Assembly (NCBI RefSeq): GCF_029937575.1
Contig: NZ_JAPYPS010000007.1
Span: 55,481-119,480, forward strand
Source: Nocardioides sp.
GTDB lineage: Bacteria > Actinomycetota > Actinomycetes > Propionibacteriales > Nocardioidaceae
DNA: 64,000 nucleotides
Direction of reading: 5' to 3'
Shown here: positions 9,485-20,890 of the stretch, one piece after another
Numbering within the stretch: position 1 is the first letter of the stretch
Layout of the letters: each line of letters opens with the position of its first letter
Notes under the pieces: generated by a model
Seen by the model: the letters and a program-made list of their open reading frames with translations, nothing else
Databases searched by the model: none
Told to the model about the DNA's origin: nothing
Position numbers and translations under genes: made by a program

Positions 9485-10165
9485 ATGACCATCAGCGACG
9501 ACGACAAGGTGATCCTCGACGGACCCGCGATCGAGGCCGAGGGACTGACCGACTGGCGGGTGCTGCTCGGGGTCCTGCACGGCCGCTTCGAGACCGGGGA
9601 CTTCAACGCGGGAGTCACCCTGGTCCAGGCGATCGGCGCCGCGGCCGACGAGATGAACCACCACCCCGACGTCGACCTCACCTATCCCCGCGTGGACGTA
9701 CGCCTCTCGAGTCACGACGTCGGCGGCGTCACCCGGCGCGACGTCGTGCTGGCGCGCGCGATCAGCGAGATGGCCGGCCGCCTGGGAGCGACGTCGGCGC
9801 CGGGCGGGACGTCGGCCCTCGAGCTCGCCCTCGACACCCACGACCCGGCCGAGATCGCGCCCTTCTGGGCCGCGGTGCTCGGCTACGACCTCGTCGAGCC
9901 CGACCATGGGACCGACCTGGTCGACCCGTTCGGGAGCGGCCCGACGATCTGGTTCCAGCGCTGCGAGGAGCACCCGGTCCCGCACCAGCGCTGGCACCTC
10001 GACCTCCGCGTCCCGCCGGAGGTGGTCGAGGAGCGGATCGCGGCGGCGATCGAGGCCGGCGGTTCGCTCGTCAGCGCCGCGGAGGCGCCGCGCTTCTGGG
10101 TCCTCGCCGACGCCCAGGGCAACCAGGTCTGCCTCACGACGTGGCAGGGCCGCACGCATGCGTAG
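9485..10165 (+). CDS. Pterin-4a-carbinolamine dehydratase-like domain fused to a VOC/glyoxalase-like domain
   Basis: N-term W..L.....FETGDFNAGVTLVQAIGAAADEMNHHPDVDLTYPRVDVRLSSHDVGGVTRRDVVLARAISE (PCD); C-term ALDTHDPAEIAPFWAAVLGYDL...WHLDLRVP...VLADAQGNQVCL (VOC). Confidence 0.85.
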   Translation: MTISDDDKVILDGPAIEAEGLTDWRVLLGVLHGRFETGDFNAGVTLVQAIGAAADEMNHHPDVDLTYPRVDVRLSSHDVGGVTRRDVVLARAISEMAGRLGATSAPGGTSALELALDTHDPAEIAPFWAAVLGYDLVEPDHGTDLVDPFGSGPTIWFQRCEEHPVPHQRWHLDLRVPPEVVEERIAAAIEAGGSLVSAAEAPRFWVLADAQGNQVCLTTWQGRTHA

Positions 10166-10184
10166 TCGTCCGTAGGCTCGACAC

Positions 10185-11042
10185 GTGAGCGAGGCGACGA
10201 GCAACGAGACGATGACGGGCCGCACGGTCCTGGTGACCGGCGCGAGCGACGGGATCGGGGCCGAGGCCGCGCGGACGCTGGCGAGCCGGGGCGCGACGGT
10301 GCACGTCACCGGTCGGTCGGCGGACAAGCTCCGGCCTGTGGCCGAGGCGGTCGGGACCGAGCCGCTCGTCGCCGACTTCTCGCGCCTCGACGACGTACGA
10401 CGGCTCGCCGAGCAGGTAGGGGAGCGGGTCGAGCGCCTGGACGTGCTGCTCAACAACGCCGGGGGGACCTTCTCGCCGAAGCACGTCACGCACGACGGGC
10501 ACGAGCCCAACTTCCAGGTCAACCACCTCGCGCCCTTCCTGCTGACCAACCTGCTGCGCCCCCAGCTCGCGGCGGCCGGCTCGTCGCTGGTCGTCAACAC
10601 TTCCAGCATCGCCAACCTGATGGGCAAGGTCGTGCTCGACGACCTCGACTACGAGCGCCGTCGCGCGCTCGAGTTCCCGGCCTACGGGACCGGCAAGCTG
10701 ATGAACATCGTCTTCACCCGCGGCATCTCCCAGCGGTGGTCCGACGACGGCATCGTCTCGGTCGCCGTGCACCCCGGCCCGGTCGGCAGCTCCTTCGGCC
10801 GGGACTCCTGGCTGGTCGGCCTGCTCTACCGCTCGCCGCTGAAGCGGTTGGCCACCATCAGCGTCCCCGACGGAGCCGCGCCGCTGGTCATGCTGGCCGA
10901 GCGCGGGCAGGACCCCGACCTCGACGGTCGCTACTTCAGCCGCTTCAACCCGAGAGGTCTCGAGCACAGGCAGGCACGTGACCAGCAGATCATCGACGGG
11001 TTGTGGGAGCGCTCGGCGGCACTCGTCGAGCTGACCACATGA
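10185..11042 (+). CDS. SDR family oxidoreductase (retinol dehydrogenase-like)
   Basis: VLVTGASDGIGAEAARTLASRGATVHVTGR; LLNNAGG; YGTGKL. Confidence 0.9.
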   Translation: MSEATSNETMTGRTVLVTGASDGIGAEAARTLASRGATVHVTGRSADKLRPVAEAVGTEPLVADFSRLDDVRRLAEQVGERVERLDVLLNNAGGTFSPKHVTHDGHEPNFQVNHLAPFLLTNLLRPQLAAAGSSLVVNTSSIANLMGKVVLDDLDYERRRALEFPAYGTGKLMNIVFTRGISQRWSDDGIVSVAVHPGPVGSSFGRDSWLVGLLYRSPLKRLATISVPDGAAPLVMLAERGQDPDLDGRYFSRFNPRGLEHRQARDQQIIDGLWERSAALVELTT

Positions 11043-11120
11043 CGGGACTCGGATCCCACGATGTGGGATCGTGCCACACTCGGCTGTGGCTCCGGGGAGT
11101 CAAGGGCTACGCTGACTGAC

Positions 11121-11162
11121 GTGTTCCAGGACCTTGTTGTACGCACGCGACGCGCCAGCTGA
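11121..11162 (+). CDS. Putative ilvB attenuator leader peptide [13 protein letters not shown] (GTG start)
   Basis: GTG TTC CAG GAC CTT GTT GTA CGC ACG CGA CGC GCC AGC TGA; Leu-Val-Val run; TACGCT -10-like box at 11108-11113 would make it nearly leaderless. Confidence 0.65.
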   Translation: MFQDLVVRTRRAS

Positions 11163-11213
11163 CCAGTCAGCCAGCGCGTCACCCCTCGTTGCCTCACGGC
11201 CGGGGGGTTTTTT
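11149..11213 (+). promoter_or_regulatory. ilvB attenuator: hairpin (11149-11180) followed by intrinsic terminator (11181-11213)
   Basis: GACGCGC-CA-GCTGAC-CA-GTCAGC-CA-GCGCGTC; then ACCCC...GCC TCAC GGC...GGGGT with TTTTTT. Confidence 0.75.
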
Positions 11214-11256
11214 GTTGCCCGAGTCGCACCAGCACCGCACACGAAGGAAGTACGAC

Positions 11257-12998
11257 ATGAGCGAAGAGATGACAGGCGCCCAGAGCCTGATCAAGTCGCT
11301 GGAAGCAGCCGGGACGGAGACCATCTTCGGGATCCCCGGCGGCGCTATCCTTCCGGCCTACGACCCCCTCATGGACTCCTCGATCCGGCACATCCTCGTA
11401 CGCCACGAGCAGGGCGCCGGCCACGCGGCTCAGGGCTACGCCTCGGCGACCGGCCGCGTCGGCGTCTGCATGGCGACCTCGGGTCCGGGCGCGACCAACC
11501 TGGTGACGCCGATCGCCGACGCGCACATGGACTCGGTGCCGATGGTGGCCGTGACCGGGCAGGTGGGTGCCTCGATGATCGGCACCGACGCCTTCCAGGA
11601 GGCCGACATCCGCGGCATCACGATGCCGATCACCAAGCACAACTTCCTCGTCACCGACCCCGCCGACATTCCGCGAACCGTGGCCGAGGCGTTCCACATC
11701 GCCTCGACCGGCCGCCCGGGTCCGGTGCTCGTGGACGTCGCCAAGTCGGCGCTGCAGGCCGACACGACCTTCGACTGGCCGACCGAGCTCCACCTGCCCG
11801 GCTACCGCCCCGTGACCCGCCCGCACGCCAAGCAGATCCGCGAGGCCACCCGGCTGATCCTCGAGTCGCGCCGCCCCGTGCTGTACGTCGGCGGCGGTGT
11901 CATCCGCGCGGCGGCGTCCAAGGAGCTGGCCGCCCTGGCCGCGCTGACCGGCATGCCGGTGGTCACCACCCTCATGGCGCGCGGGGCGTTCCCCGACAGC
12001 CATCCGCAGCACCTCGGCATGCCCGGCATGCACGGCACGGTCGCCGCCGTGGCGGGCCTGCAGCGCAGCGACCTGATCATCAGCCTCGGCGCCCGCTTCG
12101 ACGACCGTGTGACCGGCAACCTGGACTCCTTCGCGCCCGGCGCCAAGGTGATCCACGCCGACATCGACCCGGCCGAGATCGGCAAGAACCGCCACGCCGA
12201 CGTGCCGATCGTGGGCGATGTCCGCGAGGTGCTCGTCGACCTGGTGAAGACGCTGCAGACGGAGTCGGACGCCGGGCACACCGGTGACTTCGAGGCCTGG
12301 GTCGAGTTCTTGTCCGGCGTGAAGGCGACGTACCCCCTCGGCTACGACAAGCCCGCCGACGGCGCGCTGTCGCCGCAGTACGTCATCGAGCGTCTCGGCT
12401 CGATCTCCGGGCCCGACACGATCTACACCGCCGGGGTCGGGCAGCACCAGATGTGGGCGGCCCACTACGTCGGCTACGAGAAGCCGCGCACGTGGATCAA
12501 CTCCGGCGGCCTCGGCACGATGGGCTTCGCCGTGCCCGGCGCGATGGGCGCCAAGGTCGGCTGCCCCGACCAGACGGTGTGGGCGATCGACGGCGACGGC
12601 TGCTTCCAGATGACCAACCAGGAGCTGGCCACCTGCGCGATCAACGACATCCCGATCAAGGTCGCGGTGATCAACAACGAGTCGCTCGGCATGGTGCGCC
12701 AGTGGCAGACGCTCTTCTACAACGAGCGCTACTCCAACACCGACCTGCACAGCAAGCGGATCCCCGACTTCGTCAAGCTCGCAGAGGCCTACGGCTGCGT
12801 GGGTCTGGCCTGCGAGAGGCCCGAGGACGTCGATGCCACGATCGAGAAGGCGATGGGCATCAACGACGTCCCCGTCGTCGTGGACTTCCGGGTCCACCGC
12901 GACGCGATGGTGTGGCCGATGGTCGCCGCCGGCACGAGCAACGACGAGATCAAGTACGCGCGCGACCTCGCGCCCCAGTTCGACGAGGATGACCTCTG

Positions 12999-12999
<1 letters not shown>
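11257..12999 (+). CDS. ilvB: Acetolactate synthase large subunit
   Basis: [20 protein letters not shown]; ThDP motif [33 protein letters not shown]; start at ATG 11257 after GAAGGA. Confidence 0.96.
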
Positions 13000-14664
<1,665 letters not shown>

Positions 14665-14678
14665 TCGACAACGGCACC

Positions 14679-14723
14679 CAGCACGCCGCCCCGTCAGAGA
14701 CTGTCTGACGGGGCGGCGTGCTG
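14679..14723. terminator. Perfect 20-bp stem hairpin downstream of ilvC, convergent with the ABC permease gene
   Basis: CAGCACGCCGCCCCGTCAGA-GACTG-TCTGACGGGGCGGCGTGCTG. Confidence 0.85.
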
Positions 14724-14732
14724 TCGTGGGGA

Positions 14733-15542
14733 CTACTTGACCTCGGAGCGCAGCACCAGCCGCAGTCCGACCGCGAGAGGCAGCACCAGCCAGACGAGGC
14801 CGGAGACCCCCAGGTTGGCCCACTGCTCGGCGCTGGGGACCTGGTCGAAGAGCTGCCCCTGGGCGTAGTTGAAGTCGACCCACGGCTGCAGGTCGGCGAA
14901 CCACTCCTGGGTGCTGGCCAGCAGCATCGTCAGCGAGCTCAGCACGAACTGGTAGACGAAGTAGGCCACGATCGCGGCCGGCGAGTTGCGCACGAGCAGG
15001 CCGAGCATGAAGCCGATGAACATGTTGAGCACGGTGGCGAGGGTGATCATGGTGAACTGGAGCGCGCTCAGGTTCCACACGGTGTCGACGCCGGCGATCG
15101 AGGACCCGACCACGTTGCCGAGCGCCCCGATGGCGGCGACCATCACCATGGCCACGACTCCGATGCCCAGCGTGCACGCCGCCTTCGCGGCGATCACCCG
15201 ACCACGGTTCGGGACGAAGGTGAAGGTGGTCAGCCCGGTGCGCTGACTCCACTCGCTGGTGATCGAGAGCATCGCGATGACCGGGAGGATCACGGTCATC
15301 GGGATGCCGATCGCAGCCGCGAAGGTGTCATAGGTCAGTGCGTCGTCGCCGCCCCAGAGGATCACGGCCCCGGTCGCCAACGTGGCCAGGATGCCGACCG
15401 AGGCGAGCAGCCAGAAGCCGGAGCGGGTGTCGAACATCTTGCGCAGCTCGACCGAGACGAGCCGCGAGAACGGGATCGGGTCGTAGGTGCGTGGGGCGGT
15501 GGTCTCGGCGGTGGCCGAGGGCTGGGTGAGGGTGGCACTCAT
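14733..15542 (-). CDS. ABC transporter permease (ABC-2 type)
   Basis: MSATLTQPS...FSRLVSVELRKMFDTRSGFWLL...; multiple TM segments; adjacent ATPase. Confidence 0.85.
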   Translation of the reverse strand: MSATLTQPSATAETTAPRTYDPIPFSRLVSVELRKMFDTRSGFWLLASVGILATLATGAVILWGGDDALTYDTFAAAIGIPMTVILPVIAMLSITSEWSQRTGLTTFTFVPNRGRVIAAKAACTLGIGVVAMVMVAAIGALGNVVGSSIAGVDTVWNLSALQFTMITLATVLNMFIGFMLGLLVRNSPAAIVAYFVYQFVLSSLTMLLASTQEWFADLQPWVDFNYAQGQLFDQVPSAEQWANLGVSGLVWLVLPLAVGLRLVLRSEVK

Positions 15543-16462
15543 GCTGCTGCTCCGTTCGGGAGGGGGGTCGGGGTGGGCTGCTCGCGCTGGGTGTCGGCGG
15601 TGAGCTCGAGGAACATGTCCTCGAGCCCGGCTCCGTCGGCTCCGCGCAGCTCGGTCAGCGGTACGCCGGCGTCGAGGGCGAGTCGGCCGACGAGCTCGGC
15701 CTCGGCCTCGACGCGCAGGCCGCCGTCGACGTGGGTGAACTCGATGGCTGAGTCGACGAGCGCCCGGGCCAGCGGCCGGACGTCCGCCGTACGCACCAGG
15801 GTGCCGGCGCCCGCGAGCAGGTCGGCCTTGGTCCCGTCGGCCACGATCCGACCGTTTCCGATCACGACGAGGTCGTCGGCGACGACCTCGATCTCGTGGA
15901 GCAGGTGGGAGGAGAGCAGGACGGTCCCGCCGCGGTTGGCGTAGTCGCGCAGCAGGTCGCGCATCCATCGGATGCCGGCGGGGTCCAAGCCGTTGGCGGG
16001 CTCGTCGAGGATCAGGACCTCGGGGTCGCCGATCAGGGCGACGGCGAGCCCGAGGCGCTGGCGCATGCCGAGGGAGTAGTTGCGCACCCGGCGACGGGAC
16101 TCCTCCTCCGACAGGCTGACCTTGGCCAGCATCGCGTCCACCCGGTCGGCGGGCAGCCCGAGGGTGCGCTGGGCGATCGTGAGGATCTCACGGCCGCTGC
16201 GGCCGGCGTGCTGGGCGGAGGCGTCGAGGAGCACGCCGACCTGGCGGGCGGGGTTGGGCAGCTCTGAGAAGCTCTTGCCGCACACGGTGGCCGATCCGGA
16301 GCCGGGGGCGGTGAGGCCGACGAGGATCCGCATGGTCGTGGACTTGCCGGCGCCGTTGGGGCCGAGGAAGCCAGTGACCCGCCCGGGCCGGGCGGTGAAG
16401 GAGACGTCGTCGACGGCGGTGAAGGAGCCGTAGGTCCTGGTCAGGTGGTCGATGGTGATCAT
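15539..16462 (-). CDS. ABC transporter ATP-binding protein
   Basis: MITIDHLTRTYGSFTAVDDVSFTARPGRVTGFLGPNGAGKSTTMRIL; LGMRQRLGLAVALIGDPEVLILDEPANGLDP. Confidence 0.93.
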   Translation of the reverse strand: MITIDHLTRTYGSFTAVDDVSFTARPGRVTGFLGPNGAGKSTTMRILVGLTAPGSGSATVCGKSFSELPNPARQVGVLLDASAQHAGRSGREILTIAQRTLGLPADRVDAMLAKVSLSEEESRRRVRNYSLGMRQRLGLAVALIGDPEVLILDEPANGLDPAGIRWMRDLLRDYANRGGTVLLSSHLLHEIEVVADDLVVIGNGRIVADGTKADLLAGAGTLVRTADVRPLARALVDSAIEFTHVDGGLRVEAEAELVGRLALDAGVPLTELRGADGAGLEDMFLELTADTQREQPTPTPLPNGAAA

Positions 16463-16540
16463 GGCTCCACCCTCGCCCGACGGCGGCCGCCGCCACATCG
16501 GGGAGAGTGCTGAGTCGGACCCTGGTCCACCACCCCCGGC

Positions 16541-16563
16541 GACCCTGAGACCGGCTCAGGGTC
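16541..16563. promoter_or_regulatory. Perfect 9-bp inverted repeat in the divergent intergenic region (candidate operator)
   Basis: GACCCTGAG-ACCGG-CTCAGGGTC. Confidence 0.4.
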
Positions 16564-16600
16564 GGGGAACAGAACGAGCACCGTCGGCGCTGGACCCGGT

Positions 16601-17302
16601 ATGCGCATCGAGATCTGGTCCGACGTCGTCTGCCCCTGGTGCTACATCGGCAAGCGCCGACTCGAGGAGGCGCTGGCGACCTTCCCGCACCGCGACGAGG
16701 TCGAGATCGTGTGGCGCTCCTTCGAGCTCGACCCGACCGCGCCCCAGGTCGCCACGGAGAGCATCGCCTCCGCCCTGGGTCGCAAGTATGGCGGGGGAGA
16801 GGCTGCCGGGCGCCAGATGGTCGAGCAGATGCAGGGTGTTGCCCAGGAGGTCGGCCTCGACTTCTCCGGCTACCCCGAGGCCAAGCGGGTCAGCACGGTC
16901 GACGCCCACCGCGTGCTCCACGCCGCCGGCGAGCTCCGCGGCGACCTCAAGGAGGCGCTGCTGCGCGCCTACTTCGTCGAGGTCCGCAACGTCGCCGACC
17001 ACGACGAGCTGGTCGCGATCGCCACGAGCGTCGGCCTCGCCGAGGACGACGTACGTCGTGTCCTCGGCTCGGACGAGCACCGCGCCGACGTGGAGGCCGA
17101 CGTCGAGGCGGCCCGCGACCTCGGGGCCGGGGGAGTGCCGTTCTTCGTCATCGACCGTCGCTTCGGCATCAGCGGCGCCCAGCCGGTCGAGGTCTTCACC
17201 CAGGCCCTCGAGCAGGCCCACGCTGCGGCGAGCCCGCTCATCACCGTGGGCGCCGCCGACTCCGGCGAGGGCGCGGTCTGCGGGCCGGACGGCTGCTCCT
17301 GA
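16601..17302 (+). CDS. DsbA family oxidoreductase (FrnE-like)
   Basis: MRIEIWSDVVCPWCYIGKRRLEEAL with CPWC motif; GAGGVPFFVIDRRFGISGAQP. Confidence 0.9.
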   Translation: MRIEIWSDVVCPWCYIGKRRLEEALATFPHRDEVEIVWRSFELDPTAPQVATESIASALGRKYGGGEAAGRQMVEQMQGVAQEVGLDFSGYPEAKRVSTVDAHRVLHAAGELRGDLKEALLRAYFVEVRNVADHDELVAIATSVGLAEDDVRRVLGSDEHRADVEADVEAARDLGAGGVPFFVIDRRFGISGAQPVEVFTQALEQAHAAASPLITVGAADSGEGAVCGPDGCS

Positions 17303-17319
17303 GGCGAGCCACGCCTAAG

Positions 17320-17338
17320 ATTGGTTAGCCAGACCTAA
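17320..17338. promoter_or_regulatory. IdeR/DtxR-like iron box upstream of efeU
   Basis: ATTGGTTAGCCAGACCTAA, 15/19 to TTAGGTTAGCCTAACCTAA by eye. Confidence 0.75.
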
Positions 17339-17362
17339 CTTGCTGGGGTAGTCTCACCGCTC

Positions 17363-18235
17363 GTGCTCGCGAACTATCTGATCGGCCTCCGAGAGGGCCT
17401 CGAGGCCGCCCTGGTGGTGAGCATCCTGGTGGCCTACCTGGTCAAGTCCGACCGGCGCCACTTCCTGCGTTTCATCTGGACCGGTGTCGCGATCGCGGTC
17501 GCAGTGAGTCTCGGCTTCGGTGCCGCACTCACCTACGGTCCGCGCGGCCTCACCTTCGAGGCACAGGAGCTCATCGGAGGGTCGCTGTCGATCGTCGCGG
17601 TCGGCTTCGTGACCTGGATGATCTTCTGGATGGCCCGCGCCGCCCGCTCGATGGGCGGCGAGCTGCGCGGTCGGGTCGATGACGCAGCAGCGAGCAGCCC
17701 CTGGTCCCTGGTCGTCGTCGCGGTCCTCGCCGTCGGCCGCGAGGGCCTCGAGACCGCGTTGTTCCTGTGGTCGGCGACCCAGGCAGCCACCCGCGACGCG
17801 GCCGGCATCGCCCCGCCGACCTGGGAGCCGTTGCTCGGGGCCGCGCTCGGCATCGCCACGGCCGTGGTGCTGGGCTACCTCATCTACCGTGGCGCGATCT
17901 CGCTCAACCTGTCGGTCTTTTTCACCTGGACCGGCGGCTTCCTGATCATCGTCGCCGGGGGCGTGCTCGCCTACGGCATCCACGACCTGCAGGAGGCCGG
18001 CTTCCTGCCGGGGCTCTACACCTACGCCTTCGACGTCTCCGGGACCATCGACGTCAACGCCTGGTACGGCGCACTGCTCAAGGGCGTCTTCAACTTCTCG
18101 CCGGCCACGACCGTGCTCGAGGCGATCGCGTGGGTGGGCTACGTCGTGCCCGCCATGACCCTCTTCCTTCTCGGGGTACGCCGCCGGTCCTCGCCGGCGC
18201 CTACCAGCACCCCCGCCACGCCCGTGTCGTCCTGA
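17363..18235 (+). CDS. efeU: Iron uptake permease EfeU/FTR1 family
   Basis: GLREGLEAALVVSILVAYLVKSDRR and VGREGLETALFLW (two REGLE motifs). Confidence 0.93.
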   Translation: MLANYLIGLREGLEAALVVSILVAYLVKSDRRHFLRFIWTGVAIAVAVSLGFGAALTYGPRGLTFEAQELIGGSLSIVAVGFVTWMIFWMARAARSMGGELRGRVDDAAASSPWSLVVVAVLAVGREGLETALFLWSATQAATRDAAGIAPPTWEPLLGAALGIATAVVLGYLIYRGAISLNLSVFFTWTGGFLIIVAGGVLAYGIHDLQEAGFLPGLYTYAFDVSGTIDVNAWYGALLKGVFNFSPATTVLEAIAWVGYVVPAMTLFLLGVRRRSSPAPTSTPATPVSS

Positions 18236-18267
18236 CCACGGCTCCATCCAGCAAAGGAATCTTCTTG

Positions 18268-19437
18268 ATGCGCACCACCCTGCTTGCCGCAGCCCTGCTG
18301 ACGGTGCCGGTCCTGGCCGCCTGCACGAGCAACACGACCACCGAGGACGGCGGCTCGGCCGACGCCGCCCGCGACTTCACGGTCAACTCCTCCGACGACG
18401 CCTGCGAGGTCTCGGCCGGTGAGGCTCCGGCCGGCACGCTCTCCTTCGACGTCACCAACACCGGCTCGCAGGTCACCGAGTTCTACCTGTTGGCCGACGA
18501 CGGGCTGCGCATCGTCGGCGAGGTCGAGAACATCGGCCCCAACGTCAACCGTAAGCTGACGGTCAACGCACCGGCCGGCGAGTACTTCACCGCGTGCAAG
18601 CCCGGCATGGTCGGGGAGGGGTTGCGCTCCGGCTTCACCGTGACCGAGTCCGACGACGCGCCCGAGCTGACCGCCAGCGACCAGGAGCTGGTCGACCAGG
18701 CACTGACCAACTACGCGGGCTACGTCAAGGACCAGACGGCCCAGCTCCTGGCCAAGACCCAGGAGTTCGTGGAGCTCTACAAGGCCGGCGACTCCGACGA
18801 CGAGGCCCGCGCGCTCTACCCCGACGCCCGCACGCACTGGGAGCGCACGGAGACGGTCGCCGAGTCGTTCGGTGACCTCGACCCCGAGATGGACCTGCGC
18901 GAGGCCGACCTCGAGCCGGGCCAGGAGTGGACCGGCTGGCACAAGATCGAGAAGGACCTGTGGCCCGCCGAGGCGCAGAAGTACCGGGCCCTGACTCCCG
19001 AGGAGCGTGCCTTCTTCGCCGACGACCTGCTGGCCAACACCGAGGAGCTCAACTCCCGCGTGCAGGACCTCGAGTACACGATCGACGACATCGCCAACGG
19101 CTCGCGCGGCCTGCTCGAGGAGGTCGCTGTCGGCAAGGTCACCGGCGAGGAGGAGTTCTGGTCGCACACCGACCTCTGGGACTTCCAGGCCAACGTCGAC
19201 GGTGCCCGAGTAGCGTTCGAGGGTGTGAAGCCGATCGTGGAGCAGAACGACCCCGACCTCGCAGACACGCTCACCGAGCGGTTCGACGAGCTGCAGGTCC
19301 TCCTCGACGCCCAGCGCGACGGTGACGGCTTCGTGCTGTACACCGACCTGAGCCAGGACGAGATCAAGGCGTTCTCCGACTCCGTCAACGCTCTCTCCGA
19401 GCCGCTGTCGATGCTGACCGCGGCGGTCGTGGCCTGA
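18268..19437 (+). CDS. efeO: Iron uptake lipoprotein EfeO
   Basis: Lipobox LTVPVLAACTSN; cupredoxin-like N-term; YKAGDSDDEARALYPDARTHWERTETVAESFGDLDPEMD (EfeM/EfeO motif). Confidence 0.93.
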   Translation: MRTTLLAAALLTVPVLAACTSNTTTEDGGSADAARDFTVNSSDDACEVSAGEAPAGTLSFDVTNTGSQVTEFYLLADDGLRIVGEVENIGPNVNRKLTVNAPAGEYFTACKPGMVGEGLRSGFTVTESDDAPELTASDQELVDQALTNYAGYVKDQTAQLLAKTQEFVELYKAGDSDDEARALYPDARTHWERTETVAESFGDLDPEMDLREADLEPGQEWTGWHKIEKDLWPAEAQKYRALTPEERAFFADDLLANTEELNSRVQDLEYTIDDIANGSRGLLEEVAVGKVTGEEEFWSHTDLWDFQANVDGARVAFEGVKPIVEQNDPDLADTLTERFDELQVLLDAQRDGDGFVLYTDLSQDEIKAFSDSVNALSEPLSMLTAAVVA

Positions 19438-19461
19438 TCGTCGGCAGATGAGCACCTCGTC

Positions 19462-20718
19462 ATGACACCTCGCGTCTCGCGTCGCGGACTCCTCGGCGGC
19501 GGCCTCGCCGCCGCCGGGGCGGCGGGCGCGTTCACCGTCGGTCGGCTGACCGACGAGGCAGCCGCGCAGGTGGCGCTCGACCGGTCCTACGACTTCCGCG
19601 GCGCGCACCAGGCCGGGATCCTGACGCCCGCTCAGGACCGGCTCCACTTCGCTGCCTTCGACGTCACCACCGACGACCGCGACGAGCTCGTCTCGTTGCT
19701 GCAGGACTGGACCGCGGCCGCCGAGCGGATGACCGCGGGTGGGTCGGCCGGCGAGGTCGGTCCGGTCGAGGGCAACCCGGCGCTGCCCCCCGACGACACG
19801 GGGGAGGCCATCGGGCTCCCCGCCTCGGGGCTGACCATCACGTTCGGCTTCGGTCCCGGACTCTTCACCGACGCCGACGGCGACGACCGTTTCGGCCTCG
19901 CCGATCGTCAGCCTCAGGCGCTGCAGCGGCTTCCGCACTTCCCGGCCGACCAGCTGGTGCCGGAGCAGTCCTTCGGGGACCTGTGCATCCAGGCCTGCGC
20001 CGACGATCCCCAGGTCGCCGTCCACGCGATCCGCAACCTCGCCAGGATCGGGTTCGGGCGCGCCGCCGTGCGCTGGTCCCAGCTCGGCTTCGGCCGCACA
20101 TCGTCCACGTCGACGTCCCAGGACACCCCGCGCAACCTGTTCGGCTTCAAGGACGGCACCGCCAACCTGAAGGCGGAGGAGAACGGCGCCGCCGACCAGC
20201 ACGTCTGGGTGTCGGCCGAGGACGACCCCCAGGCGGCTTGGCTGGCCGGCGGTTCCTACCTCGTGTCGCGACGGATGAACATGACGATCGAGGTCTGGGA
20301 CCGCCAACCGCTCGTCGACCAGGAGCAGTTCGTCGGTCGCACCAAGGGCGAGGGTGCTCCCTTGACGGGCGGGGGCGAGTTCGACGAGCCCGACTTCGAG
20401 GCCGTCACCGGCACGTCTCCGACGATGGCCGTCGACTCGCACGTGCGCATCGTCCACCCCGACTTCCACGACGGCGCCCGGATGCTGCGCCGTGGCTACA
20501 ACTTCGTCGACGGGACCGACGCCCTCGGCGGTCTCAACGCCGGGCTCTTCTTCATCGCCTACGTGCGCGATCCCCGCACGCACTTCATCCCCATCCAGAA
20601 CGCGATGGCCAAGAACGACGCGCTGATGGAGTACCTCAAGGTCACCGGGTCGGCCCTCTTCGCGGTGCCGGCGGGTGTCGCCCCGGGGGAGTACGTCGGC
20701 CAGGCGCTCTTCGCCTGA
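19462..20718 (+). CDS. efeB: Deferrochelatase/peroxidase EfeB (Dyp-type, Tat signal)
   Basis: SRRGLLGGGLAAAGAAGA Tat-like signal; NLFGFKDGTANLKAEE (GXXDG motif). Confidence 0.93.
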   Translation: MTPRVSRRGLLGGGLAAAGAAGAFTVGRLTDEAAAQVALDRSYDFRGAHQAGILTPAQDRLHFAAFDVTTDDRDELVSLLQDWTAAAERMTAGGSAGEVGPVEGNPALPPDDTGEAIGLPASGLTITFGFGPGLFTDADGDDRFGLADRQPQALQRLPHFPADQLVPEQSFGDLCIQACADDPQVAVHAIRNLARIGFGRAAVRWSQLGFGRTSSTSTSQDTPRNLFGFKDGTANLKAEENGAADQHVWVSAEDDPQAAWLAGGSYLVSRRMNMTIEVWDRQPLVDQEQFVGRTKGEGAPLTGGGEFDEPDFEAVTGTSPTMAVDSHVRIVHPDFHDGARMLRRGYNFVDGTDALGGLNAGLFFIAYVRDPRTHFIPIQNAMAKNDALMEYLKVTGSALFAVPAGVAPGEYVGQALFA

Positions 20719-20890
20719 GCCGACTCGGGACCGACGGCGGCGGTGCCGCAGGCCGTATGGACGAGTCCGGCCGTCGGCCCGTCGCTGGACCACCGACGTC
20801 CGGGTTGCCGGTCTCGGATACCGTGACGACCCGCACAGTGTCGTGCGTACGTGCCCCGTTCGCGCCCTCTTCGACTCCCGAGGAACCGCT

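Noticed and set aside
11134-11256. ORF-track N-terminal extension of ilvB starting at 11134
   Set aside because: It reads through the leader hairpin and terminator; true ilvB start is ATG 11257 with a GAAGGA ribosome site
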